Below are positions 1 through 9,800 of a stretch of 37,500 nucleotides of DNA, piece after piece. The position numbers and the translations under genes were made by a program. The DNA is from Leishmania donovani (taxonomy: Eukaryota; Euglenozoa; Kinetoplastea; Trypanosomatida; Trypanosomatidae): contig NC_018236.1 of NCBI RefSeq assembly GCF_000227135.1, positions 392,233-429,732 of the forward strand, written 5' to 3'. The stretch's first letter is position 1; every line of letters starts with the position of its first letter. The notes under the pieces were generated by a model, which did not search any database, was not told the DNA's origin, and saw nothing but the letters and a program-made list of their open reading frames with translations.

Positions 1-1691
1 GGGGGGGGGGAGTGAGGCGTGCGTGAGAGAGAAGGCGGCGACTGGTGGTGGTGTTGATAGCGTTTATCGGGTGCTAGCTGTTGCTTGCATCACAGACAGA
101 AGGAAGAGGGGGTATTGTCAAAGGCAGCGCACTAGTGAGCGAGTGAGTGGAGTATGTGGTGGCGTGGTGAGAGAGGGGGGAAGGCAGAGAGGTAGGGGAG
201 ACACACAAGCAAAGTCGTACACGGTGTTGAGAGCCCCGTGTCGCCGTCCATTCCCACCACGACGACGACCACCAACACCACCGTGCGACCCTTCCGTCAT
301 GCGCTCACCTTCGGCTCTAGTGTTTGAATGAGCACAACCGGAAGTTCTTCTCCCACCACCCCGCACTGTGCCTTTGCCGCATGAATGCAACAGTAGAGAG
401 TATCATCGAGAAATGAAAGCCGCTCACAGATCCCCCCACACGACGGAGGACCATCGCGCGATGAGTGCGGCACATGCGCAGTGCCGTTGTGTTGTTTGGT
501 GCGTTGTTCTTGTCAGATTGAATTATGTATGTTAACAGGAGAGAGACGGCGAGCACCGCCACACACGCACACACACACACACGCACAGACGTAGACGTAC
601 TGCAGCTGCATTCTTTCGCTCGCTCTCTTCATGTCCAACGTCGCGCCTCTCAGTGTATAGCCACGCATCCGCCAAGGTGTGCTGAGGGGGAGGGAGTGGA
701 GAGGAGAGGCACAGCATGCGCGAGTAAAAGAGAGAAGCACATACAGAGGGGAGTAACTCCGAGGACAGAGGGGGTGGGGGCTGGGCAACACCCACACGAG
801 ACGAGGGTGATCCGGGAGGGAGTGGGAGTGCGCGCGCGTGTGTGCACCCATTATAACCGCCACCAAAACACCAAACACAGACACACGGAAAAATGAATGC
901 AGTGAAACAAAGGAAACGAGAAAGTCGTGTACAGTGTGCACGTCCACGGGAAGGGGGAGGGAAAGGGAGGGGAGAGGAGGGGTGTGCGCGTGTTTTTTTT
1001 TTTGTGTGGGGGGGGGAAGCGTCATCATGACGATGACCATGGCGTGGACGGTGAACCACGCACCAACACGCACACAGAAAGACGGCGGCAAAAGAAAAAA
1101 ACGAAGACGGAAAACGCTAAAAATACGAAAGGAAAACGGCGACCACAAAGTGTGCGATACGCACACACACACACACGGCCACACCAACGAATCGAACAGA
1201 GGAAAAAGACAAGACGAATCCAGCTCGTTGTTCTGCTGCCGCGTCGCCTCATCCGCCGTCTGCACGCTCCCGCTGCGGCAGCGTCGCCTCGCATCTGGCC
1301 ACTCGCGTTGATCTATGCTCTCTCTGTCTCTGTGCGTGTGTTTTTGTGCGTGCGTGTCTCTTCATACCCCCAAAACACACACACACACACACACGCACAA
1401 ACATTCCGAAGCCAACAACACCACACGTGAGCCGATGGGGGTTAGTCTATTGGGGGGGGGGCGAACAAGATGATGCACACACACACACACACACGCACGC
1501 CACACACAGGGGAGGGAAGAAGGTCGGGCTAAAGAGGGAGGGATGGGGAGGGGGGCGTGTCCTCTTCTCACTTGCCTTCTGCGAGTTTCACGCCCCCCTC
1601 CCCCATCACTGACCGCCACCGCTACCACCAACCATCACCACCACCATCCCTTGCACCGCCTTTTCCGTGCCGTTTTCACCTCCTCTCGCCT
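1..1691. other. Gene-free region downstream of the PAM2 protein gene
   Basis: I see no convincing gene here. The plus strand is purine-rich and full of simple repeats: a G run at the very start, CA tracts at 1375-1394 and 1476-1494, and a T run near 988-999. Open frames occur but encode VCVCV, HTHTH or PSLPLP strings, which is what such repeats translate to. Because the gene at 1692-5057 runs leftwards, this stretch should hold its 3' UTR and the processing signals of the next gene to the left. The GA-rich plus strand gives pyrimidine tracts on the transcribed minus strand, as expected for trans-splicing signals. Confidence 0.7.
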
Positions 1692-4600
1692 CTACGCAGG
1701 GCGTGAAGGTGCTATCATAGCCGATGGTGATGAGGTCCCAGTCGTCGTGGCAGCCGCGTTCTGCATGGCGAACACATTCTGGTAGTAGGCCTCCATCATG
1801 TCCCGCCAACGGGCAAACATCTCGTAAGAGGCCCATGGATCGGCCGCGCTTTTCGGCAGTGGTGGCGGCATGGCCGGGATGCCGGTCGTGGGGGCGTTGA
1901 ACGGCGGCCCACTCGTGGGAGGAGAGGACGTGACAGAGGGAGAGGCGGTGGCTTGTGGCTGCTGCTGCTGCTGCTTGGAAACGAACGCCGGTGCTGCTAC
2001 GTTCATCTTCGCGGACTTTCGAGGGGGGGGCGGCATAAGTGAGCTAGCGCTGCCGGAGGGCAGAAACGGCTTTGCGTGGTAGTTGAAGGTCGTTTTCGTA
2101 GGCGTCGAGCCAGCGGTAGCGGTGGGCTTGATAATGGCGCAGGTGGTACTGCTGTTGCCTCCGCGAGGGCCGCCTGGCACAAAGGGCTTGGCGTTGAGAC
2201 TTAGGGTTGTTCCGCGTGACTTAGCTGGTGTCGTTTTGCCGGTCACGATACCCTCCTCCTCCTGCGCGGGGGCGGTGGTGCTGCGCGCCGAGGGAGACTC
2301 TCCTGCGGCCTCTCCTGTTTCCTCTAGGCAGTTTGCCTGGTTCGCCGTGAGGGTGTGATCGCCTTGGCTCTTGCTACTCTCAACTTGAGCTGCCGCTGCG
2401 GCTACCGTTTCTGTGCCTGCAGCAGAGTCTGAGGTGCCAGCAGTGGCTCCAGGCGTGGCGTGCATGCGCCGCGGTGGTGCAGCACCAGTTCCTGGTGGGG
2501 CGGTCAGGCTTGCCGTCAGTGGCGTCGATGCGGTCTGCGGCGGCGGTTGCGGCACTGATGAGCCCTTGGCTGCCGCTTGCTGCTGCTGCTGCTGGTGCTC
2601 CTCCATATGCTTCTTGAAGTCCATCTGAACGTGACGCAGCACTGTCCTCTCTTCCTGAGACACTTCAACGGGCGCTGTGCCCGACAAGTTTACGCTTGAC
2701 TCCACTTGCGAGCTGATGGCGGTCACACTGGACGACTGTGTGTTCACAGGCTGGGTGAGCTGCGCCCGTATCATGCGGAACAGTTCCTGCATCTCACGGT
2801 CCTCTGCGTCGGCGGAGGTGTCCGTGGTGGCTGGCGGGGGGATGATTGGGAAGGCCCCGGGGAACGGCGACGCCACGAGGCGTGCGGCAACGTTACTGTT
2901 GCTGTTAGGGCTCTTGCTGCCGTGGTGGCCACAACGGCCGCGGCGGTCCCCGGCTGTGGGCGAGTGGAACGGAGACGGCCAGCCCACCGGTGGGGCCACT
3001 GGCTGATGTTGGGAGAAGACAGTGAGGTGGGCGTACGGGTTCGGGTAGCCGTAGGCCATCATATCCGACGTGAAGGCGGCAGCGGTCGCCTCGTCTGGGT
3101 ACGCGCCGGCCATCTCAGCCATGCTCGGCCACGGCGCAGCAGACGCCGTCCTTTGGCCTTCTGGGTACATCATTCCTGACTGCTGCTGCTGCTGTGCTGG
3201 GGGGGACATCGGCGGAGGCGCGAGCGATACGCCGCCGACTTTGATGAACGGCGCGCCGTAGCCAGTGACAGGCTGTGGCGGAGCCGCTGCCGCGGACGTT
3301 GATGTTTCTGCCGCTGTGCCGCCACAACACTTCTGCCTCTGCCGCTGCTCCTGTGTCTTCATGTGCTTGAGACGGTTCAGCAGCACCATGATGACTTGCT
3401 GAACGTACTCGCGCCGACGAGCGGCTTCGCGGTAGGCCTCGGCGTCCAACTCCACCATCTTCGCCATGCCGTCCTGCACAGCAGGTGCGCCGGTGTCTGC
3501 GTTCTCACAGTTTTTGCCCGCATTCGAGGAACTGGCGGGACGGGGCAGCACGCGAACGTGCTGGAAGAGTTCACGCAGCAACTCCAGCGACGCCGGCGTG
3601 AGACTGTCGTTCGCGCAAAGCTCCATCAGCTCATTGAAGAACTCCAGCTCGGTCGTCGTCCGCGTAGGCGCCGGCGGCGATTCTGCCGTTGGGGCAGCCA
3701 CCGGCTCTGTCGACGATGACGCCACGTCCACGCCATTCGCCGCTGCTACTGTCGATGGCGCCATCTCCGTAGCGCGGTCGCCTAAGCAGTAGCGAAGAAG
3801 AAGCCGGCTGACGGCGTCAAGGGCGCTGTCGTTGTACTCGTCCTGCTGTGCATGTCCTCCTACAGCGTTGCCGGCGCTGCTGCTGCTCGCCACGCCAGCG
3901 CCTCCTTCCCCAGGGTGGGGCGTGCTATGATGGTTCGCGCTGCCGCCGGCGGTGGTGCGGTTGCGCCGGGCGCGGAGTTCCTCCAGAGAGGTCTTCCCCT
4001 TGACCGTCGTTACTTGTGTCGGTGTCGTCGCTGCGGATGTGGCGGCGCTTGTGTCATGTGCGCGCTTCGCGGATACGCTGTTGGTTGCCTTGCTGCGCTT
4101 GCGGACCGCGGCCTGATGCACCGCCGCAGCCGCGGAAGCCGTTGCACTGGAGTTCACTTCCGTCGTGGGGGTGGTCTGTGTCGGCCCGCCCTCCTCCCCC
4201 GTTGCCTTCTCGAACTCTGACGGCGATAAAGTTGCCGGCGCAGCCTCAGGCGCTGTGCGCGCCTGGCTGGCACTTTTCGCTGCGCACTTCTTGTTGGGTG
4301 CCGGCGTAGGCAACGCTTCCTCCGCCGCTGGCGTCCCTACCGGGGTGGGCGATTTCGTCCCCTTCGGTCTTTTGACCACCGTCGTGGCCTTCACCGGCGG
4401 CTGCGCGCTCGGCGGCACGAGCCCTTCACGGTGTTGCCGCATAAGCTCCGCGAAGCTCGTTTTGGGGGCGGCGGGCGGTGCGGCAGGCGTCTTTGCGGAA
4501 GTTGAGGCGTCATTGTTCTTTGGTTCAACGGCGGTCGCCTGCGCTGGTGTGGCAGCCGCGGCTCCCAGTGCTATACTGGCTACGGTCGCCACCGCCGCCT

Positions 4601-5057
4601 CTGGAATCGGCTTGCCATCACGTATAGCCTCCGCAATAGCGGACTCTGCCTGCCTTTCCAGCGCACGGCGCAGCCAGATGTTCATCGGGCGAGTCAGCGA
4701 AGCTTGCGCCACGGCAGAGTTGGGATTTGCTGCTGTTGATGCGTCGTTCGCGGCAGGAGACGCCGCAGAGGGCTTGCCGCCTTCTGCACGCTGCTGATGG
4801 TGCGCCTCACCCTTCTCTGCGGTGACATCGGGAGCAGCGGCGACCGCCTCGCAAGCACGACCACCATCTCTGCTGTCGGTGTTGCTATCCTTACTGCCGC
4901 CGCCACTCCGCCAGTTCATCAGTCGATTCTTCCATCCCTTCAAACCACGTTCACTGTTTGCGTTTGCTCTGGCAGTCGCGGTGACGGTCGTGGTCACCGA
5001 CCTCTCCGCCGCTTCCCTCTCCTCGACGTTGGGGTTCTCTGTTGCGTGTGACGACAT
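1692..5057 (-). CDS. Low-complexity protein with two PAM2-like motifs (putative poly(A)-binding-protein partner)
   Basis: This ORF encodes about 1121 aa. The first ATG is at 5057; the open frame extends to 5087, but that extension begins at a GTG codon in a CA/GT repeat. The protein is rich in Ala, Ser, Thr, Pro and Gln with short poly-Q runs. No catalytic domain is visible. Near the C-terminus, residues 952-961 (L-S-L-N-A-K-P-F-V-P) match the PAM2 consensus, which binds the MLLE domain of poly(A)-binding protein. A weaker copy lies at residues 991-1000 (F-N-Y-H-A-K-P-F-L-P). Probable helical islands lie near residues 404-425, 465-500 and 530-575, and an NPY tripeptide lies near residue 670. 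In Leishmania, eIF4E4 is known to use PAM2 boxes to bind PABP1, so a role in mRNA translation or stability is a reasonable inference. No LSm domain was seen, so it is not an evident ataxin-2. The reading frame is secure; the function is inferred. Confidence 0.85.
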   Translation of the reverse strand: MSSHATENPNVEEREAAERSVTTTVTATARANANSERGLKGWKNRLMNWRSGGGSKDSNTDSRDGGRACEAVAAAPDVTAEKGEAHHQQRAEGGKPSAASPAANDASTAANPNSAVAQASLTRPMNIWLRRALERQAESAIAEAIRDGKPIPEAAVATVASIALGAAAATPAQATAVEPKNNDASTSAKTPAAPPAAPKTSFAELMRQHREGLVPPSAQPPVKATTVVKRPKGTKSPTPVGTPAAEEALPTPAPNKKCAAKSASQARTAPEAAPATLSPSEFEKATGEEGGPTQTTPTTEVNSSATASAAAAVHQAAVRKRSKATNSVSAKRAHDTSAATSAATTPTQVTTVKGKTSLEELRARRNRTTAGGSANHHSTPHPGEGGAGVASSSSAGNAVGGHAQQDEYNDSALDAVSRLLLRYCLGDRATEMAPSTVAAANGVDVASSSTEPVAAPTAESPPAPTRTTTELEFFNELMELCANDSLTPASLELLRELFQHVRVLPRPASSSNAGKNCENADTGAPAVQDGMAKMVELDAEAYREAARRREYVQQVIMVLLNRLKHMKTQEQRQRQKCCGGTAAETSTSAAAAPPQPVTGYGAPFIKVGGVSLAPPPMSPPAQQQQQSGMMYPEGQRTASAAPWPSMAEMAGAYPDEATAAAFTSDMMAYGYPNPYAHLTVFSQHQPVAPPVGWPSPFHSPTAGDRRGRCGHHGSKSPNSNSNVAARLVASPFPGAFPIIPPPATTDTSADAEDREMQELFRMIRAQLTQPVNTQSSSVTAISSQVESSVNLSGTAPVEVSQEERTVLRHVQMDFKKHMEEHQQQQQQAAAKGSSVPQPPPQTASTPLTASLTAPPGTGAAPPRRMHATPGATAGTSDSAAGTETVAAAAAQVESSKSQGDHTLTANQANCLEETGEAAGESPSARSTTAPAQEEEGIVTGKTTPAKSRGTTLSLNAKPFVPGGPRGGNSSTTCAIIKPTATAGSTPTKTTFNYHAKPFLPSGSASSLMPPPPRKSAKMNVAAPAFVSKQQQQQPQATASPSVTSSPPTSGPPFNAPTTGIPAMPPPLPKSAADPWASYEMFARWRDMMEAYYQNVFAMQNAAATTTGTSSPSAMIAPSRPA
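2052..2093 (-). other. PAM2-like motif 2, degenerate (coding)
   Basis: Residues F991-N992-Y993-H994-A995-K996-P997-F998-L999-P1000 repeat the pattern of motif 1 about 39 residues downstream. Phe replaces Leu and His replaces Asn, while the A-K-P-F-x-P core is identical to motif 1. It is probably a tandem second ligand of lower affinity. Confidence 0.45.
2175..2210 (-). other. PAM2 motif 1 (coding)
   Basis: Residues L952, S953, N955, A956, F959 and P961 fit the PAM2 pattern L-[NS]-x-N-A-x-x-F-x-P. F959 and L952 correspond to the two residues that dock into MLLE pockets in known complexes. The flanks are disordered and low in complexity, as is typical for PAM2 peptides. Confidence 0.65.
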
Positions 5058-5227
5058 TGGCCCCTCCCTCCTGCTCCACACACACACACCTCTTTCTCTT
5101 CACCCGCCCTGTCACGTCGTTCCCCTCTTTGGCTGTTGGAAGCCGGCACGGCCGTCTCTGCGGCACGCGAGCGCGGGTGCCCCCGAAACACAAGAACACC
5201 GAAAGCGGGTCGGGCTGGGAGGCTGAG

Positions 5228-5267
5228 CTTGCAGAGAGGGAGAGGGGGGAGGGCGGGTGGTGCTGGG
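5228..5267 (-). promoter_or_regulatory. Candidate trans-splice acceptor of the PAM2 protein gene
   Basis: On the minus strand a long C/T tract ends in CTGCAAG, with the AG at 5229-5228, about 170 nt upstream of the ATG at 5057. The nearer upstream sequence is purine-rich on the coding strand and unsuitable. This is inferred from the usual polypyrimidine-AG rule, and other AGs nearby are possible. Confidence 0.4.
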
Positions 5268-5906
5268 CGTTGCGTGCGTTGACGCACAGTCTAAAAAGGC
5301 CGACTTTGCCGATCGAAGTTAGGTCTATCCCCTCTCCTCGTGCAGCCTGCCGTTCGCTCTCTCGCCTCCCTGTAACGGAGCGCACACACACAAACAGAAA
5401 GGGGGAGGGGAAAGGGGGGCACGACTGTGCCGTGAGATGGTGTCCGCTTTGGGGGTGGGTGGGCGTACACGCTGATCCCAACGGGCAGACGCATACCCGC
5501 GTACACTGGCCGTCTCGGGTGTGCGGGCTGGCGTGCGGGCGAGCAAAAGGGGGAGGAGGAGAAGGAGGAGGAGGGGGGGGGTGAAGGGTACGAGGAAGCA
5601 GTGCGGGGGAGAGCAGTGACACACCTGAGACGGTGAAGCGACAGCCGTTTCGTCGAGAACCCCGTGAAAGGGAGCGATAGGCGGTGCCGTGCGGGACGTG
5701 TGCCGCGCGAGTAATAGAAGGGGTAAGCGGCGGCAAGAGCGGTTGTCAACGACTGAGGGGGAGAGACAGGAGGAGACGCCGCGGGGGGGGGAGGGGCGCA
5801 ATGAGGCGATGCGCTAATAAATCTAGAAAGGAGGAGGACAAGGCACGGCAGCGGCGCGAAGATGAAGCTCCTCCGTCATGAAAGCTGTCACGGAGAAGCC
5901 AGCGAT

Positions 5907-5928
5907 ACACACACACACACACACACAC
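5907..5928. repeat. (AC)11 microsatellite
   Basis: A perfect dinucleotide tract of eleven AC units in the VPS13 downstream region. Such tracts are common in trypanosomatid intergenic DNA and are likely to vary in length between strains. Confidence 0.9.
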
Positions 5929-6841
5929 TAGCGGAGGAAGAGACAAGGATGAGGATAGGGCGGGTGCTGGTGGTGATATATGTGTGCGTGTGGGGGAGAG
6001 GAGAGGGGCGGTATACGTTGAGACGACGAATGGCGACTAATGAACTTTGCGTCGTGGTGGTGATAACCCCCAAATGGAGTCGATGCCAGCGGCCTGAATA
6101 ACGGACGAAGTCGGCGGAGCTGTCGGGCGAGGGGGAGGGAAGCATCATACACATGCGCGCATCGAGAGGGGTAGATGCGCAGAGGGTGTGTGTGCGTGTG
6201 GCATGGATGGATGCACGTGTGTACGCAGATGAGTAGCGGATGCAGGTCCATTGGAGTGTGTGTGTGTGTGCGTGTTGAGGGTGAGGGGAGGGCGAGTGCG
6301 TAGACGTAAAAAAAATGTTGTGGAGGAGGAAAGAGAGGGAATCGAACACAGAGAGTGCTGGGGGGGGGGGGCGGCAGACGTCACACCACGTGCGCGAGGC
6401 CCCACCCCACCGCCTCCAAGGGTGAGGTGCGGTGAATACGGCGAAGAGATGCGGCGCACTTTTACGGATGCCATCATCGCCCGTCGCAGCGCGCGTAGAG
6501 AGTCACGTGTGCCATGACTTCTGTGTGTTCCGCATTTGAGGCGTTTGCGTACAGCAGTCCCCTTACACGCTCGCGTGAAATCGCCAATGTAGCGCTCAGA
6601 TCCAAACGTGTGTGTGTGCATGGGTGTCTGGTGCATGTGTAAGATGCTAAGCAGCGCAAGGATGCCAAGGCGTGATGCAATCGTTGTCCATGTGTCAGAG
6701 AGTGGGAGTGGGCTGAAGCTGACATAACACTTGGCCGATGACACGGCAGTGGCCCACAAAGAGAGACACACCCACAGAGACCCTTCAAGAAGATGGGTTA
6801 CCCATGCATTCATACCTTGCCCGCTACGCCTTCCGCGGCCA

Positions 6842-9800
6842 TCATCGCCGCTGCTTCATGAAAGCGATGGGGCTCTCCACTTGCGCACCGCCCCTTTGTG
6901 GATCCGCGTTGCCGCTGTCATCGTCCGTGTTTTCATCGTTCTCTTCTTCACCCGATGATATGCATGGGGCGAAGGTAGCGAGTGGCTGCCCACCGCCCCC
7001 ACCCCTCTCCTGCTGTTGCTGCTGCTGCACGCGGGAGAGCGTCAAGGGTCGCGGGGCACCGTGCAGAAGCAGCGTCCTATGCTGCCAGAACTTCAGCGCG
7101 TCCAGCAGCGTACCGAGCTTCGTCACCTTGGTCCACTGCTCGCGCAAGCTGTGCATCCCCCACCGCACAAGACGCGCTTGCAGCGACGCGGGTGTTTCCA
7201 CCTGCCGCGTCAGCGTCCAAGCGGGGAGGTAGAATTCCCGCTGACATAGCTGACTGGGTAGCATCCATGCATAGGCGCCGAGCAACGGTCGCAGGGGGTC
7301 GGGGCTGTGGCGAACAAAGGTGACGTACAGCGTCACGCGCTGCACCTCCAGTCGCTCGATGAACATGAACGAGGCTGTGCTGACGCTGCCAACTCCTCCG
7401 TCGCCTGCAGCCTTGGCACCGCTGCTCCCCACGTCAGCCACCGCGCGGCTCCCGTCTGCGTCTACGGTCGTGACCCCTGCAAGACCATCGCAGTGCATCG
7501 CGCTTTGGTAATGGCGCACAGCAGCCGAGGTGGCGCCGCGCAGCAGCTGCCGATGTTGCGCCTGGGGGCCTGCACCGGCGATTCCTCCAGGCAGGAGCAA
7601 CAGTTTCCCACTACCAGGCTGCAGCTGCTTCTCTCCTCGAGTGGCGAGGGCGGCCAGCGACCCGGCCATCGCATCCGTCCCCCGCTGCTCCAGGCGTGTG
7701 CGCACTTCCTGAACGAGTTTTTGAAGGAAGAAGGCTTGTGAAAGAAAGCCGGCAGTGTTGCCGTCTCCCTGCTGGTGCTGCTGCTGCGGTGGCACTGCGA
7801 CGGCGGTGGCAGCGATCACGGCACATGACGGGCCCGAGCGGCGTGGGGAGGTTGGCGTAGTTGTCGTCAAGCGCCTCGTGGCGCTGCGCATCTTGCCCGC
7901 CTTGCTATCGTACGTGTGACTGCTGCCAGTGCGTCTTGTGTGCACGGACGATGCCGCCGTTGCGTTGCTCTTGTCGCCGTCGCGGATTCTGTCTCGACTG
8001 CCCCTTCGCGACAGCGGGTCGGTTTGTCGTCCGCGCCGCTGCACCGCGTCTTCGCTGCTGGTGCGTTCGTTTGGGGACCGGCGCCGAGGCGCCGCTTGAG
8101 CTGCAAGGGTCGGTTGCTCTGACGGCAGGACGTCTGCCTCCGTGTCGCCGTTCACCACGACCACACTGCCGCTGCGTTGCCCCAGCTTCCATGAGGGGGG
8201 GCGTGCACAAGGTTTGGAAAACGCCTGTTTGCCAGGCACCCCAACCATCACACCGCTGCCCGTGTCCTCGTCTCCGAAGGCACGCCACGTTGACCGTTGC
8301 TGCTGCCGGAGCGAGGAGACCGTCAACACCACCGGCGACGTCGTGGTGGTCTGTGAGGCGGCCGTCTGCTTGCGAAGGCGGAGCAGCACTCGCAGCCGAC
8401 GCACCTCCTGGATCATATCCACCACCAAAAAGTCGGTCAGCACTACGACTAGCGGGGTTAGGACGTGGCGCAGCTCTGTGTAGCGCGTCACGCCATCAGC
8501 ATACTTGATGAGGCTGTAGCTTATCTCCAGGTCGTTCTGCTTCTCCATGCAGAGGAGAAACGCGTTGCTGCGGCCGAGAGCGGTGCTGAGCAGGCGGTTG
8601 GCGGTGGCGGTGATGGGCTCCAAAAGCGCTCCATATCCGCCACTACTGACGTCGCGGCTCTTTGCACCAGCTGCAGCTGTGCCGACGGCAGGCGAGCCGG
8701 TGCGATGTAGCTGCCGTCGCCTGGTGAGGCTACCAGCGCGGTCGCCCGGGTTCGGCTTCGCACATGAGGGCGAGGATAGAGAAGATGGGGAGGATGAGGA
8801 GAGCCGTGGCGTTCGAAGCATCGGCGCCGCTACACTTGCGCTGCCTTGTGCTGCGTCTGCAGCTTGCAGCATAGCCATGGCCGGCGGGAGGCGAGGGCGG
8901 GCCCGGTAGACAAATACGGCCTTCCGCTTTTCATCTACCCACTGCATTTGGTGCACGGCGAGATAGAAGTTTTCGTTGTCCTCCGTGGCGAGGCGCTCCA
9001 GCTGCACCCCCTCCAGGATGATGGAGAAGAGGGCTGCGTTCGCCACGCTGGATGGCGGCGCGGCCGTCACGGTATCGCCGCCACGATCCGTGCCCTCGAC
9101 GGGCGCGATCGCCACACCAGATGCACCGCTGTCGACTACCCCATCACCACCGTCATCGATCGCGAACGGCGTCGCGAACTTTGCTGCGGTCGCCACGTGT
9201 GTGCTCATCTCTTGTGTCCAGCTCAGCTGCACCATCGTCATTCGTAGCGACACGGCTTGCGAAGTGCGCCACGAGTCGATGGCAGCGTAGACCGGCACAG
9301 GGGTCTCTGTCACCAGGATCGTGACGAGCGTCTTCTCAGTGTTTGTGTAGCCGCGCACGTGGAATGAAAAGTCCGCTGCTGCCGCCGTCCGTCCGTGCAG
9401 CTCCGCCTCCAGTTTTACCTGTGTCGGGTGCGGGTGCAGCCGGCGTGCATGGTCGAGCGCCTCAGCGGCGGCCGCGGCCTCGGTGTCGACGTGGCGCGTC
9501 ACCTGGCACTCACCGGCGCTGAAGTCCACATCAAACCAGCGGCCCTTGTAGCCAAGAAGGTGCACGCGGATGGTGTGTTCCTGACGCGCGTCCTCCCAGA
9601 GGAAAAATCGATTCTGGCGAGGCGGGATGCGGTTGCGGCGGCTGCTGCCCAGCTGTCGCGCCATGACGGTGTGCGACTCCGTGCGGTTCTGTAAGAGGAT
9701 CTTCGTTCCCTGAATCGGCTGCAGAAGCACCGCCAGCACATCGTCCGCGCTCTGCACCGCCACGGCAATGCGTCCCGTGATGACGGCGTCGGCCGAGTAC

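Larger units (their letters stand above)
5058..6841. other. Intergenic region between VPS13 and the PAM2 protein gene
   Basis: About 1.8 kb without a convincing gene. It should hold the VPS13 3' UTR and the 5' leader of the PAM2 gene. It contains an (AC)11 tract at 5907-5928, a poly-G run near 6360-6371, GGA-rich stretches near 5549-5580 (pyrimidine tracts on the transcribed strand) and several GT-rich patches. The open frames are all repeat-derived or proline/arginine-rich. Confidence 0.65.

Noticed and set aside
513..1265. 250-codon minus-strand frame near the left end
   Set aside because: Composed of CVCVCV, HTHTH and SLPLP strings from microsatellites.
5058..5087. Ten-residue N-terminal extension of the PAM2 protein
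   Set aside because: It begins with GTG inside a CA/GT repeat; the first ATG is at 5057.
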